The notes: generated by a model from the letters alone, not told the origin. A stretch of DNA of 64,000 bases from Capnocytophaga canis (GCF_000827555.1 NZ_CDOI01000090.1:26454-90453); one strand, 5' to 3'; numbered from the stretch's first letter, positions 36,753 to 46,659 are shown. A program made the numbers and translations.

Positions 36753-36786
36753 TTTGTATGAAATATTTTTTTTATTTCTATATTTG
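36753..36786 (+). promoter_or_regulatory. Promoter of nhaC
   Basis: TTTG (36753-36756), 22 nt, then TATATTTG (36779-36786). Predicted initiation near 36793 lies after the first in-frame ATG (36754) and before the one at 36805, which decides the start. Confidence 0.65.
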
Positions 36787-36804
36787 CCTATCAATCAATA
36801 TGAA

Positions 36805-38256
36805 ATGGAAAGAAAACCAATTTTTAAGATATCTCTTTTTGAGGCTTTTTTACCGATTATCATCCTGATAGTGATGTTAGGATACAATGTTTTTTACGTT
36901 TATGGAGACAATGCTTTGGGTGGTTCGAATCAGTTTATTCTACTGTTGGGAGCTGCTATTGCAGTTTTTATTGGTTTTATTAATGGAGTACCGATTCGTA
37001 CAATGACACATGAAATATACAATAACATCAAGTCCACCAGTGGGGCGATTTTAATCTTACTTTTGGTAGGAGCTCTTTCTGGCACGTGGCTTTTGAGCGG
37101 TATTATCCCAACAATGATTTACTACGGCCTTCAAATTCTGACGCCTTCTATCTTTTTACCAGCTAGTGTGATTATTTGTTCTGCCGTTTCGGTAGCCATT
37201 GGTAGTAGCTGGACAACCTCTGCCACCATTGGTATAGCTCTGGTTGGTATAGGAACGTCTTTGGGTATTCCTTTAGGACTTATCGGAGGAGCAATCATCT
37301 CAGGAAGCTATTTCGGAGATAAGATGTCGCCCATGAGTGATACAACAAACTTGGCACCTGCATTAGCAGGGACGGATATTTTTACTCATATCAAGTATAT
37401 GACCTACACCACAGTACCTTCTATTATCATTGCTTTGATTATTTTTACTGTAATTGGGTTTACAATTGACACTCATGGGATTTCTGATACACAGGCAATT
37501 CAAAATGCTATCTTGGAACGATTCAACGTAACTCCTTGGGTATTTGTAGTTCCTGCGATTATCTTAGTTATGATTTACAAAAAGGCAGAGCCTTTGGTAG
37601 CTTTGTTCTGTGGGGTAATACTTGGAGCATTGTTTGCGTTGGTTTTTCAGCACGATTTACTCCTGGAATTGACACAAACCATGAGTATGGAATTTGCCTC
37701 TACCTATCGCCTTATGATGGAAACGATTACTACATCCACACAGATCCCTACAGATAATGAAATTTTGAATGAATTATTTTCTTCGTCAGGAATGAGTGGT
37801 ATGCTTCATACTATATGGTTGATAATCTGTGCTATGGCATTTGGAGGTGTAATGGAAGCTATTGGAGCATTGGAACGGATTACGGATTTTCTTCTCAATT
37901 TGTTTTCGTCCGTTTTTGGACTGTTCGCCAGTACAGTCATGAGTTGTATGGCATTAAATATAACGACTTCTGATCAATACCTCTCGTTGGTGGTTCCAGG
38001 AAAAATGTTCTCAAAAGCTTATGCTAAAAAAGGGTTAGCTCCTGAAAATCTGAGCCGTACGCTCGAAGACTCTGGAACCGTAACTTCAGTTCTCATCCCA
38101 TGGAACACCTGTGCAGCATATAATAGCGGTGTGTTAGGAATTCCAACTTTGACCTATCTACCTTATGCATTTTTCAACATCATCAGCCCTTTTATGACAT
38201 TGATTTTCGTTGCTTTCCGAATAAAAATTAGACGAATCACTGAAAAGGATATTTAA
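36805..38256 (+). CDS. nhaC: Na+/H+ antiporter, NhaC family
   Basis: A 483-residue inner-membrane protein with about 12 helices. NhaC-type blocks are GALSGTWLLSGIIPTMIYYG, SSWTTSATIG, the metal-site region GDKMSPMSDTTNLAPA and DSGTVTSVLIPWNTCAA. It exchanges sodium for protons; related transporters exchange malate or other acids. I use the ATG at 36805 (MERKPIFK). The longer frame from 36754 would begin upstream of the predicted transcription start. It is a single gene with no obvious partner. Confidence 0.92.
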   Translation: MERKPIFKISLFEAFLPIIILIVMLGYNVFYVYGDNALGGSNQFILLLGAAIAVFIGFINGVPIRTMTHEIYNNIKSTSGAILILLLVGALSGTWLLSGIIPTMIYYGLQILTPSIFLPASVIICSAVSVAIGSSWTTSATIGIALVGIGTSLGIPLGLIGGAIISGSYFGDKMSPMSDTTNLAPALAGTDIFTHIKYMTYTTVPSIIIALIIFTVIGFTIDTHGISDTQAIQNAILERFNVTPWVFVVPAIILVMIYKKAEPLVALFCGVILGALFALVFQHDLLLELTQTMSMEFASTYRLMMETITTSTQIPTDNEILNELFSSSGMSGMLHTIWLIICAMAFGGVMEAIGALERITDFLLNLFSSVFGLFASTVMSCMALNITTSDQYLSLVVPGKMFSKAYAKKGLAPENLSRTLEDSGTVTSVLIPWNTCAAYNSGVLGIPTLTYLPYAFFNIISPFMTLIFVAFRIKIRRITEKDI

Positions 38257-38776
38257 TTGTCTTATAATTAATCATTTAGTTATTTTTTGCAATCCACAGA
38301 TTCCAAATTTGATAAATGAATCCTGGAATCCACTCGTGGAAGGTCTTTCTATTGATTAGACTATCAAAAATTTACCTTTCCAAGCTTTCTTTGTAGATAT
38401 ATATAAAATATCTGTTCGAAAACATTCACAAAAAAGAAGTTTATTACAGACATAGTATTATAGACGAACTATCCAAACAGGAAGTTTTTGAAAGACAGAT
38501 AAAGGTTGGTTTATCTATTTGTGAATTAATGAGTTGAAAACTATAACATTATTTTAACCTTTTTGAGATATTTTTGATTGTTTCTAAACCGAATATTTAT
38601 GCTACTTTTGTGGTCTGGGAAGAGGTATAATTACAGAAAAGAGTTATAACTATAGAATGAGTTATAAAATAAGCTTTTCTGGAAACACATCAGGTAGCGA
38701 ATTGAAGTACATTTCTGGATATTATTAAAAATCCCATTAAAACGACCATACCATAAACGTATATTCGATATAAAAA
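38257..38776. other. 520-bp spacer with a possible decayed reading frame
   Basis: The gap between nhaC and the capD-like gene holds the capD promoter and, at 38397-38537 on the plus strand, a 46-codon frame with no start codon that ends in TGA. Its product (ELSKQEVFERQIKVGLSI) reads like a helical protein end and could be the remnant of a lost gene. I do not recognise the family. A short GAGTTATAA motif repeats at about 38640-38670. No RNA gene was recognised. Confidence 0.35.
38603..38610 (+). promoter_or_regulatory. -7 box (TACTTTTG) upstream of the capD-like gene
   Basis: A TAnnTTTG element, with the nearest TTG-like -33 about 22 nt upstream. It would give a leader of about 160 nt. Confidence 0.5.
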
Positions 38777-40675
38777 ATGAAAACTTTAAAAGTGATAATA
38801 GCACATCATTTAAAAAAATTAGGACACACCCCTCGGTGGTTGGTTCTCGTTATTGATCTACTAATAAACACTATTTCGTTGTGGATTACTGTTTTTCTTT
38901 TTGAAAAAATTGGGATTAAGGCTCAGTCATCAGGTTACGAAAGGATGGTGTTAATACTCGCGATAAGCTTTTTATTCTTATGGCTTTTCAAATCACAACG
39001 AGGGCTTGTCAGACATTCAACTTTTCGTGATATTTGGAAAATTTTTTTTATAACAATTAGCATTTTATTTGCTTCAAAGGCAGTTAGTTGGCTTTGGCAG
39101 AGAGTATATGGCTACCCAATTTTTTTAGACATACATTTGGTTGTAAATTTTGTATTGTCATTTTTCCTATTATCTTTCTTTAGGATAACCGTGAAAGAGT
39201 TTTTTAGGAAAATTAATGAGTGGAATAACGGAAAGAAACAGCATTGGAAAATTATAGCCTTAGGGACTGATACTGAAATGGTTTCCGTAGCTAAAGTCAT
39301 TAGAGACAATCCATATACTCCTTACGATTTGGTAGGTTTTTTGGTAGATGGTAACATAGGGAAAGCTACTTTACTAGGTAAAAAAATAATAAAAAAGCAG
39401 AGCTTTCTTGCAAAAAGTAAGGCTCAACTACAAATAGATGGAGTTTTGATTAACCAAAATGCACTTTCACGGTCGGAAATTGCCGAGTGGACAAATATCT
39501 TTCTAGACAAAGGGCTGAAAGTACTAAAAACACCAAGACTTCAAAAAGTAAGGTCAAACCAAGATGTAAAACTTAAATCTTTACAAATAGAGGATTTGTT
39601 GCATCGAAAACCTATAGTTATTGAAAATCAAGAAGTTATACAAAAACATTTTCAAAAAAATATATTAGTAACGGGAGGAGCGGGATCCATCGGGAGTGAG
39701 CTCATTCGACAGATAGCTACTTTTAAATCAGCTCAGATTGTGGTTTTGGATCAGGCTGAAACACCTTTGCATGATATTGAATTGGAATTAAGAGAAAAAT
39801 TCCCTACGGTTTCGTTTAAATTTGTTCTTGCTGATATATCAAATAGAGAACGATTAGAAAGGATTTTTCAAAAATATCATTTTTCAATCGTTTACCATGC
39901 AGCAGCTTATAAGCATGTACCATTAATTGAAGAAAATCCCTATGAGGCTATTTTGGTTAACATTCAAGGGACTCGCAATGTAGCCTTATTGTCAAGTAAG
40001 TACAAAGTGGAGCGATTTGTGATGATTTCCACAGACAAGGCAGTGAATCCAACCAATGTGATGGGTGCTTCCAAAAGGACAGCCGAACTTTTTGTACAAG
40101 CGTTGCAAAAGGAAACTACCAACACAACAAAATTTATCACTACGCGTTTCGGGAATGTTTTGGGGTCGAATGGTTCGGTAATTCCTCATTTCAAACGACA
40201 AATAGAAAAAGGAGGCCCTATAACCATAACGCATCCCGACATTGTCCGTTATTTTATGACCATTCCTGAGGCTTGTGAGTTAGTGCTTCAAGCAGGAACG
40301 ATGGGTATGGGAGGTGAAATATTCGTTTTTGATATGGGAGAACCTATCAAAATCTTGAATTTAGCTATTCGTATGATAAAACTATCGGGCTACGAACCTG
40401 AAACAGATATCAAGATTGTTTATACAGGACTTCGTCCAGGTGAAAAACTCTATGAGGAACTATTGAGTGATAATACAAAAACGTTACCAACACACCATGA
40501 GAAGATTATGATTTCAAAAGATCCTTCGGTGCCCTTTGACCAAATTAATCAATTGTCGGAAAAAATCGTAGCTGTCGCACAGACAGGAGATAAACTTCAA
40601 ATGGTACGTGTTTTAAAAGAAATCGTGAAAGAATTCAAAAGCAATAATTCCATTTATGAAGAGTTGGATAAGTAA
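38777..40675 (+). CDS. Membrane-anchored nucleoside-diphosphate-sugar 4,6-dehydratase (CapD/WbpM type)
   Basis: A 632-residue protein. Four membrane helices lie in residues 1-130. A CoA-binding-like Rossmann region (about 155-260) follows, then an extended SDR domain from about 295 with TGGAGSIGSELIRQ, the AAYKHVPLIEENPYEA core, STDKAVNPTNVMGASKR and RFGNVLGSNGSVIPHF. WbpM/CapD/PglF enzymes convert UDP-GlcNAc to a 4-keto-6-deoxy sugar for capsule, O-antigen or glycan synthesis. The family replaces the active-site Tyr with Met, seen here in VMGASK. It is directly upstream of ftsQ, where murC usually stands in Bacteroidota. Confidence 0.9.
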   Translation: MKTLKVIIAHHLKKLGHTPRWLVLVIDLLINTISLWITVFLFEKIGIKAQSSGYERMVLILAISFLFLWLFKSQRGLVRHSTFRDIWKIFFITISILFASKAVSWLWQRVYGYPIFLDIHLVVNFVLSFFLLSFFRITVKEFFRKINEWNNGKKQHWKIIALGTDTEMVSVAKVIRDNPYTPYDLVGFLVDGNIGKATLLGKKIIKKQSFLAKSKAQLQIDGVLINQNALSRSEIAEWTNIFLDKGLKVLKTPRLQKVRSNQDVKLKSLQIEDLLHRKPIVIENQEVIQKHFQKNILVTGGAGSIGSELIRQIATFKSAQIVVLDQAETPLHDIELELREKFPTVSFKFVLADISNRERLERIFQKYHFSIVYHAAAYKHVPLIEENPYEAILVNIQGTRNVALLSSKYKVERFVMISTDKAVNPTNVMGASKRTAELFVQALQKETTNTTKFITTRFGNVLGSNGSVIPHFKRQIEKGGPITITHPDIVRYFMTIPEACELVLQAGTMGMGGEIFVFDMGEPIKILNLAIRMIKLSGYEPETDIKIVYTGLRPGEKLYEELLSDNTKTLPTHHEKIMISKDPSVPFDQINQLSEKIVAVAQTGDKLQMVRVLKEIVKEFKSNNSIYEELDK

Positions 40676-40689
40676 TAAAAAGGATACTT

Positions 40690-41418
40690 ATGGGCATAGC
40701 AACAAAGATGAAACTTAAACTAAGTAAAATAAACAAATTGCTGATAATCATTCTGTTACCGATATTTTTGCAAATTTTTGCTTCAATGCGACATGCTAAT
40801 CGGTCAGTGAAAGAAGTCAATGTCAATCATTTAAGTGATGAGCAGTTTGTTACGGATGAATCTATACGGCGGATTTTACTCAAAGATCCACAGGCGCTTA
40901 CGCCATTGCAATTAGTAGATTTGAAGGACTTAGAAGAAACCTTGAATAATCACCAAATGATTGAAAAAGCTGAAGTATTTTACACCATTGATGGAGTGTT
41001 AGAGGCTACGGTAAAACAACGACAGCCCATAGCCCGGATTTACGAGAATGGTGCTTTTTCCTATATGGATAGTCAAGGGAAATTAATGCCTTTATCCAAC
41101 ATTTATTCAGCAAGAGTACCTTTGGTGTACGGAAACGCTCAGAAATTTTGGGAAACTACCTATCAGCTGGTACAATTTATAAAAAAAGATGATTTTCTAA
41201 CCAAAAACATTACCGAAATCAAAGTCACAAACAAAGGGGATTATCATTTTCGATTAAGAATACCTAATTTCGTAGTTATTTTTGGGAAATATGAGAATAT
41301 TGAACAAAAAAAGGCAAATCTGAAAGCTTTTTATCGACAGATGGAGAAAGATGATCGGTTAAATGATTATAAAATTGTTAATTTAAAATATGCAAATCAA
41401 GTGGTTTGCACAAAATAA
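40690..41418 (+). CDS. ftsQ: Cell division protein FtsQ/DivIB-like
   Basis: A 242-residue bitopic membrane protein with a short basic N-terminus, one membrane helix (about 15-32) and an exterior domain. It contains a POTRA-like part (EVNVNHLSDEQFVTDESIRRIL) and the QRQPIARIYENGAFSYMDSQGKLMPLS block typical of FtsQ. The family scaffolds the divisome at the septum. The sequence is weakly conserved, as usual, and identification rests on topology plus its place directly before ftsA and ftsZ. A second ATG (Met7) could also be the start. Confidence 0.88.
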   Translation: MGIATKMKLKLSKINKLLIIILLPIFLQIFASMRHANRSVKEVNVNHLSDEQFVTDESIRRILLKDPQALTPLQLVDLKDLEETLNNHQMIEKAEVFYTIDGVLEATVKQRQPIARIYENGAFSYMDSQGKLMPLSNIYSARVPLVYGNAQKFWETTYQLVQFIKKDDFLTKNITEIKVTNKGDYHFRLRIPNFVVIFGKYENIEQKKANLKAFYRQMEKDDRLNDYKIVNLKYANQVVCTK

Positions 41419-41465
41419 TTATTTATCTTTGCAAAAAATTATTTTCTTGCGTAAAAAAATATTCC

Positions 41466-41473
41466 TACATTTG
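41466..41473 (+). promoter_or_regulatory. -7 box (TACATTTG) of ftsA-ftsZ
   Basis: A TAnnTTTG element in the 121-bp gap between ftsQ and ftsA, with a weak -33. A second box (TATCTTTG, 41424-41431) lies closer to ftsQ. ftsA-ftsZ may thus be expressed apart from ftsQ. Confidence 0.55.
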
Positions 41474-41539
41474 GGGATTAGAAAATAATATGGAAAAGAC
41501 TTTAAAATAGAGAAAAAGGCTAAAAGACTCATTATCAAT

Positions 41540-42973
41540 ATGAAAAATGCTTTGAACGATAAAAAATATTATGTAGGTTTAGATATTGGCACCACCAAGA
41601 TTGTCGCTATGGTTGGGACAAGAAATGAATATGGAAAAATTCAAATTTTGGGCTATGGACAATCAAAAAGCGATGGAATAACAAAAGGGGTTGTTCAGAA
41701 TATCATTAAAACCACACAATCCATTTTAGAGGCTATCGCTGATGCTAAAACCAAAACTGGTTTGGAAGATATTCAAGATGTGATGGTTGGTATTGCAGGG
41801 CAACATATTTTGAGTCGCTCTCACAGTGATTATATCATCCGTCCAGATGCCGATAAATTGATAGATATTGATGATTTGGAGCAATTAAAACAGCAAGTTT
41901 ATCGGATTGGACTAACTCCAGGTCAACGTATCATTCATGTGTTACCCCAAGAATATCGGGTAGATGATCAGGAACCAACGTCCGATCCCATCGGAATGAT
42001 TGGCTCTCGGCTGGACGCTTCCTTTCATTTGGTAATTGGACAGGTAAGCTCCTCTACAAACATAGAGCGTTGTGTGACATCTTCAGGACTCAATGTTGTT
42101 GATCTTACGTTGGAACCGTTAGCTTCTGCTGAAGCTGTTTTGACGGAAGAAGAAAAAGATGTAGGAGTAGCATTGGTAGACATTGGAGGAGGTACCACAG
42201 ATGTGGCAATCTTCAAGGACGGAATCATACGTCATACCGCTGTAATACCTCTGGGAGGAAATATCATAACAGAAGATATTAAGGAAGGATGTGCTATCCT
42301 TAGTAGACAAGCGGAAAAACTCAAAGTCGAATTTGGTTCTGCTTGGCCAGGGGAGAATAGAGATAATGAGATTGTCGCCATTTCTGGAATTATAGGAAGA
42401 GAACCTAAAGAAATATCTCTGAAAAACTTATCCAAAATTATTCATGCGCGTGTAAGCGAAATTATCGGGATGGTTTATAACGTGATTAAAAATTATGGTC
42501 ACGAAGAAAATAAGAAAAAACTCATCGCAGGGATTGTACTCACAGGAGGAGGAAGCCAGTTAAAGCACATCGTTCAACTAACGGAATACATCACGGGTAT
42601 GGACGTTCGTATCGGTTATCCAAATCAACATTTGACCAGCAAACCCGATGCTAAAATAAGTTCTCCGGTTTATGCTACATCTATAGGGTTGGTTATGAGT
42701 GCTATAGCTCATGAATCCGAAAAATTGATCATGCAACAACTCGAAGAGAAGAAAAAGCAAGAAGCTGAGGAAAAAGAACGAGAGCAAGAGGCCTTAAAAG
42801 AACAAGTGAAACAAGCACAATTGAGGGTTGCTCTGGATTCGGAGGAAGTTAGAAAGGAAGAGGAAGCTCCAAAAGAAAAATCTGGAGGATTTTGGGGACG
42901 CGTAAGAAATCTCAAAGATAAAATGGATAGTTTTTTTAGTGAAGACTATGACGACGACAAAGATTATAAGTAA
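41540..42973 (+). CDS. ftsA: Cell division protein FtsA
   Basis: A 477-residue actin-like ATPase that tethers FtsZ filaments to the membrane. The phosphate-1 motif is GLDIGTTKIVAMVG, with VDIGGGTTDVAIF as phosphate-2 and GIVLTGGGSQL as the adenosine motif. The C-terminal 100 residues are a long Lys/Glu-rich, probably coiled stretch (about 395-445) before a short amphipathic end (WGRVRNLKDKMDSFF) that should be the membrane anchor. It is longer than the 420 residues usual elsewhere. ftsZ follows 18 bp downstream. Confidence 0.97.
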   Translation: MKNALNDKKYYVGLDIGTTKIVAMVGTRNEYGKIQILGYGQSKSDGITKGVVQNIIKTTQSILEAIADAKTKTGLEDIQDVMVGIAGQHILSRSHSDYIIRPDADKLIDIDDLEQLKQQVYRIGLTPGQRIIHVLPQEYRVDDQEPTSDPIGMIGSRLDASFHLVIGQVSSSTNIERCVTSSGLNVVDLTLEPLASAEAVLTEEEKDVGVALVDIGGGTTDVAIFKDGIIRHTAVIPLGGNIITEDIKEGCAILSRQAEKLKVEFGSAWPGENRDNEIVAISGIIGREPKEISLKNLSKIIHARVSEIIGMVYNVIKNYGHEENKKKLIAGIVLTGGGSQLKHIVQLTEYITGMDVRIGYPNQHLTSKPDAKISSPVYATSIGLVMSAIAHESEKLIMQQLEEKKKQEAEEKEREQEALKEQVKQAQLRVALDSEEVRKEEEAPKEKSGGFWGRVRNLKDKMDSFFSEDYDDDKDYK

Positions 42974-42991
42974 AGTGGAAAACGAACAATT

Positions 42992-44764
42992 ATGAATACA
43001 AACGATACGGATAAAGATTTAGGATTATTTGATTTGCCCAAAGGAAAAAGCAATGTAATCAAAGTGATTGGTGTTGGCGGAGGAGGATGTAATGCCGTGA
43101 ATCACATGTTCTTAGAAGGAATCAAAGGCGTGGATTATGTGGTTTGCAACACCGATGCTCAGGCTCTTGAAAATAGTCCTGTTACCAATAAAATTCAATT
43201 AGGAGTTACTTTAACAGAAGGATTGGGAGCAGGGGCTGACCCAACCATAGGAGAAAAAGCTGCTGAAGAAAGTTTAGAAGAAATAAGCAAGGTGTTGGAA
43301 AACAATACTAAGATGGTTTTTATTACCGCAGGAATGGGAGGAGGAACTGGAACAGGAGCGGCTCCCATCATTGCTCGAAAATCCAAAGAATTAGGAATAC
43401 TCACCGTAGGGATTGTCACTTCTCCTTTCATTTATGAAGGGTTAAAGCGAAGCCGACAAGCCAAAGCAGGAATTGAAAAACTGCGTGAGAATGTTGACTC
43501 CTTGATTGTGATTAACAATAACAAACTCACTGAAATATACGGTGATATGGGAATTACCGAAGGTTTAGCAAAGGCTGATGAGGTATTGATGAAAGGCGCA
43601 AAAGGAATGGCAGAGGTAATCAGTAAGCACTACACACTAAATATAGATTTGCGTGATGCTAACACAGTCCTCAAAAATGGAGGAACTGCCATCATGGGGT
43701 CTGCCATTGGTGAAGGAGAAAATAGAGCATTTCAAGCTATTGAAGGGGCTTTGAATTCTCCTCTCTTGAACGATAATAAAATCACGGGAGCAAAAAATGC
43801 TTTGGTTCTCATTGTTTCGGGGTCAAAAGAAGCTACCACACGTGAGGTTGAGGAAATTAACTATTATATTCAAGATCAGGCAGGTGATGATATGGCCGAT
43901 ATCATCATGGGAGTAGGAAAGGACGATAGTTTGGGAGAAGCTCTTTCTGTAACAGTTATCGCAACAGGGTTTGATGCTGACCAACAACGTGAAATAGTGA
44001 GTTCTGAAACCAAAAAAGTAATCCATGTACTTGATGAAACAAAACCAGTAGTTCATGACTTAACGGAGAGAAAAACGGTTCCCGTAGTCGATACTACTTG
44101 GGCAAAACCAGCTACCCCTGAAGCTCCAAAAGCTCCTCAAAATCAGAGTGCGATTACTTCTATGGTCGACCTTTTTAATATTTGGGTGAGTCAGGAACTT
44201 GTTCTTCCAGAAGAAAAATTTACAATCATAGAAAAACCACAGGTTGCGAATAGACCACAGCAACACATGCAATCAGGGCAATCATCACGTGCTGTAGAGT
44301 CAACTAAAAAACAAGATTCTTCAGAAAGAATTGTACATCAGTTGGGTGATACTGAAGAAAATCAGCCTCGTAATTTCACAACGAAGGCTCACATAACTAC
44401 TTCAGGAGAGATTCGCCATTCTTTAAATGACTATATGGAGTTAGAAGAAACTCTTACTCAAGCACATCCTTCGGAAGTTTCTGATAATGAAGTTATTCTG
44501 TATAAAAGAGTGGAGCCTTTAAGCGAAGCGGGACAGCAAATGGATATGTTTACTGAGAGTGAGAGCAACGATCCTTTCAATAATCCGATTCCTGCAAATA
44601 TTATGAAAACTCGTTCAAATCGCCTACAAGATTATAACTATAAGTTTAACACATCCAATTATACGGATAGTAATTCTCATTCAAGAACTTCTATCAGTAG
44701 AGACAGTTCGGGGGAGATTCAATTCAGAAAAAATAATTCGTTTTTACACGATAATGTAGATTAG
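42992..44764 (+). CDS. ftsZ: Cell division protein FtsZ
   Basis: A 590-residue tubulin-like GTPase that forms the division ring. The N-terminal GTPase core shows GGGGCNAVNH and the tubulin signature GGGTGTG (116-122). The T7 region NTDAQAL is also present. After about residue 350 a long, low-complexity Gln/Ser/Glu-rich linker runs to the C-terminus. The end IQFRKNNSFLHDNVD looks like the conserved C-terminal peptide of flavobacterial FtsZ. It closes the division cluster and is followed by a strong terminator. Confidence 0.97.
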   Translation: MNTNDTDKDLGLFDLPKGKSNVIKVIGVGGGGCNAVNHMFLEGIKGVDYVVCNTDAQALENSPVTNKIQLGVTLTEGLGAGADPTIGEKAAEESLEEISKVLENNTKMVFITAGMGGGTGTGAAPIIARKSKELGILTVGIVTSPFIYEGLKRSRQAKAGIEKLRENVDSLIVINNNKLTEIYGDMGITEGLAKADEVLMKGAKGMAEVISKHYTLNIDLRDANTVLKNGGTAIMGSAIGEGENRAFQAIEGALNSPLLNDNKITGAKNALVLIVSGSKEATTREVEEINYYIQDQAGDDMADIIMGVGKDDSLGEALSVTVIATGFDADQQREIVSSETKKVIHVLDETKPVVHDLTERKTVPVVDTTWAKPATPEAPKAPQNQSAITSMVDLFNIWVSQELVLPEEKFTIIEKPQVANRPQQHMQSGQSSRAVESTKKQDSSERIVHQLGDTEENQPRNFTTKAHITTSGEIRHSLNDYMELEETLTQAHPSEVSDNEVILYKRVEPLSEAGQQMDMFTESESNDPFNNPIPANIMKTRSNRLQDYNYKFNTSNYTDSNSHSRTSISRDSSGEIQFRKNNSFLHDNVD

Positions 44765-44788
44765 CGATAAGATTTCTATACATAAACT

Positions 44789-44826
44789 AAACGAGGCTAC
44801 CGAATATATTTCAGGTAGCCTCGTTT
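44789..44826. terminator. Bidirectional terminator between ftsZ and folE
   Basis: A 13-bp perfect stem (44789-44801 with 44814-44826) with a 12-nt loop has AAA at the left and TTT at the right. It separates the convergent ftsZ and folE genes. Confidence 0.9.
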
Positions 44827-44855
44827 ATTTGGTAGGACGTTATGCCTAAATTAAG

Positions 44856-45530
44856 CTAAAATCGTGTTTCTAATTTAATGTACTCTAAAAATTCTTTTCG
44901 AATCTGTGGGTCTTTGAATTTTCCGCCAAATTCTGCTGTCACAGTGCTACTTTCAATATCTTTAATACCTCGCGAATTGACGCAGAGGTGTTTCGCGTCA
45001 ATCACACAAGCTACGTCTTCCGTACCCAAAGCTTGTTGCATTTCTTGAACAATTTGCATAGTCAAACGTTCCTGAACTTGCGGACGCTTTGCGTAATATT
45101 CTACTATACGATTCATTTTTGATAGTCCGATAACTCGACCATTTGAGATATATCCCACATGGGCTCGACCAATAATCGGCAACAAATGGTGTTCACAGGT
45201 AGAGTAAACTACAATGTTTTTTTCTACTAACATTTCACCGTATTTGTAGCTGTTGTCAAAGGTTGAAGCCGATGGTTTTCGGTCAGGATGCAATCCGCCA
45301 AATATTTCTTTTACAAACATTTTTGCTACTCGTTTTGGGGTTCCTCGCAGACTGTCATCATCCAGATCCAATCCTAAGGTGTGCATGATTTCACGTACAT
45401 TTTTTTCAATTGCATCAATTTTTTCAGAATCTGATTTGTCGAAAGCATCGTTTCGTAAAGGTGTTTTTGCCGATGTACATACGTGGTTATCACCTAAAAT
45501 ATCTTCTTCAGAATTGTGTTTGTCAATCAT
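44856..45530 (-). CDS. folE: GTP cyclohydrolase I
   Basis: A 224-residue enzyme making dihydroneopterin triphosphate, the first step of folate and pterin synthesis. The zinc ligands are in STCEHHLLP and HLCVNSRG. The GTP-binding stretch KRPQVQERLT is present. The start is set at ATG 45530 (MIDKHNSEED). A longer frame to 45617 would overlap the neighbouring gene end and add a non-conserved basic leader upstream of the predicted promoter. Confidence 0.95.
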   Translation of the reverse strand: MIDKHNSEEDILGDNHVCTSAKTPLRNDAFDKSDSEKIDAIEKNVREIMHTLGLDLDDDSLRGTPKRVAKMFVKEIFGGLHPDRKPSASTFDNSYKYGEMLVEKNIVVYSTCEHHLLPIIGRAHVGYISNGRVIGLSKMNRIVEYYAKRPQVQERLTMQIVQEMQQALGTEDVACVIDAKHLCVNSRGIKDIESSTVTAEFGGKFKDPQIRKEFLEYIKLETRF

Positions 45531-45562
45531 TTCTAAAATATTAAACTTATGTTTTAAAACCG

Positions 45563-45570
45563 CAAATATA
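45563..45570 (-). promoter_or_regulatory. -7 box (TATATTTG) of folE
   Basis: A TAnnTTTG element on the minus strand, 33 bp before the folE ATG, in the gap after the FabH-like gene. It supports the shorter folE start. Confidence 0.55.
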
Positions 45571-45600
45571 ATCTTTTTCTCCCGATATATCTTTATTTTT

Positions 45601-46659
45601 CTAAAATTGATATACAAAAGCGTTGATGTTCATTCCTGCTCCAACCGAGGCAAACAATACTACGTCCCCTTTATTAATCCGATGTTCATCCAGTTCTCCT
45701 TTCATAATCATTGCCAGTAGCGAAGGTATTGTAGCTACGCTGTTATTACCTAATTTGTGAATCACCATGGGCATGACATTCTCAGGGGCATGTAAATTGT
45801 AGAGTTGATAGAAACGATTCACGATGGCTTCGTCCATTTTTTCGTTTGCTTGATGGATGATTATTTTTTTTAACTGTTCAATACTAAAGCCACTTTTGTC
45901 GAAACATTCTTTCATTGCTTGTGGCACGTTCGATAGTGCAAATTCATAGATTTTTCGTCCGTTCATTTTAATATATCGTACTGAAGAACAGCTATCTGTG
46001 TTATATGATTTTCCGAAAAATAGATAGTCTTTTTCTTTAGCAGTGAACGAGGCCGAAAGATGTGATTTCAATCCTGCGTTGTCATCACTGAATTCAATAA
46101 CGGCCGCTCCAGCTCCGTCGGCATAGATCATAGTGTCACGATCATGGATGTCCACCACGCGTGAAAGAGTTTCTGCTCCGATGACCAAACAACGCTTCGC
46201 GATTCCAGCCTTGATAAATGCGTTAGCATGAATCATACCTTCTACCCACCCTGGACAACCAAAAATAAGATCATATGCCACACATGAACTATTCTCAATT
46301 CCCAATTTATGTTTTACTCGTGCTGCTAAACTTGGCAACATATCCGACTGAATGGTTCCGAAAGCTACGTCTCCAAAATTATGAGCAAAGATGATATAAT
46401 CCAGCGTATTCGGGTCTATTTTTGCGTTTTCAATAGCTTCTTTTGCTGCAAGAAACCCTAAGTCAGATGTGTTTTGCTCTTTCTCTGCATAGCGTCTCTC
46501 CTCAATTCCTGTGATTTCTTTAAGTTTGTTTGCTATTGTAGAGTTGTCTTGTTTCAAGATATTTCCGCGTTCATCTAAAAAAAGGTAGCTATCGAAAAAC
46601 ACGTTGGTGATAGTTTGGGTGGGAATATAGTTTCCTACGCCTATAATTTTTGTTGCCAT
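45601..46659 (-). CDS. 3-oxoacyl-ACP synthase III (FabH)-like enzyme
   Basis: A 352-residue thiolase-fold condensing enzyme. The active site is Cys in FGCPGW, His in IIHQANEKM and Asn in KLGNNSVA, the FabH triad. The canonical enzyme starts fatty-acid synthesis from acetyl-CoA and malonyl-ACP. The sequence is a diverged FabH paralogue (ANAFIKAGIAKRCLVIGAE; long N-terminal insert around 28-45), so it may act on another acyl group, for example in flexirubin-like or specialised lipid pathways. No fab genes are adjacent. I use the ATG at 46659 (MATKIIG); another lies 12 bp upstream. Confidence 0.88.
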   Translation of the reverse strand: MATKIIGVGNYIPTQTITNVFFDSYLFLDERGNILKQDNSTIANKLKEITGIEERRYAEKEQNTSDLGFLAAKEAIENAKIDPNTLDYIIFAHNFGDVAFGTIQSDMLPSLAARVKHKLGIENSSCVAYDLIFGCPGWVEGMIHANAFIKAGIAKRCLVIGAETLSRVVDIHDRDTMIYADGAGAAVIEFSDDNAGLKSHLSASFTAKEKDYLFFGKSYNTDSCSSVRYIKMNGRKIYEFALSNVPQAMKECFDKSGFSIEQLKKIIIHQANEKMDEAIVNRFYQLYNLHAPENVMPMVIHKLGNNSVATIPSLLAMIMKGELDEHRINKGDVVLFASVGAGMNINAFVYQF

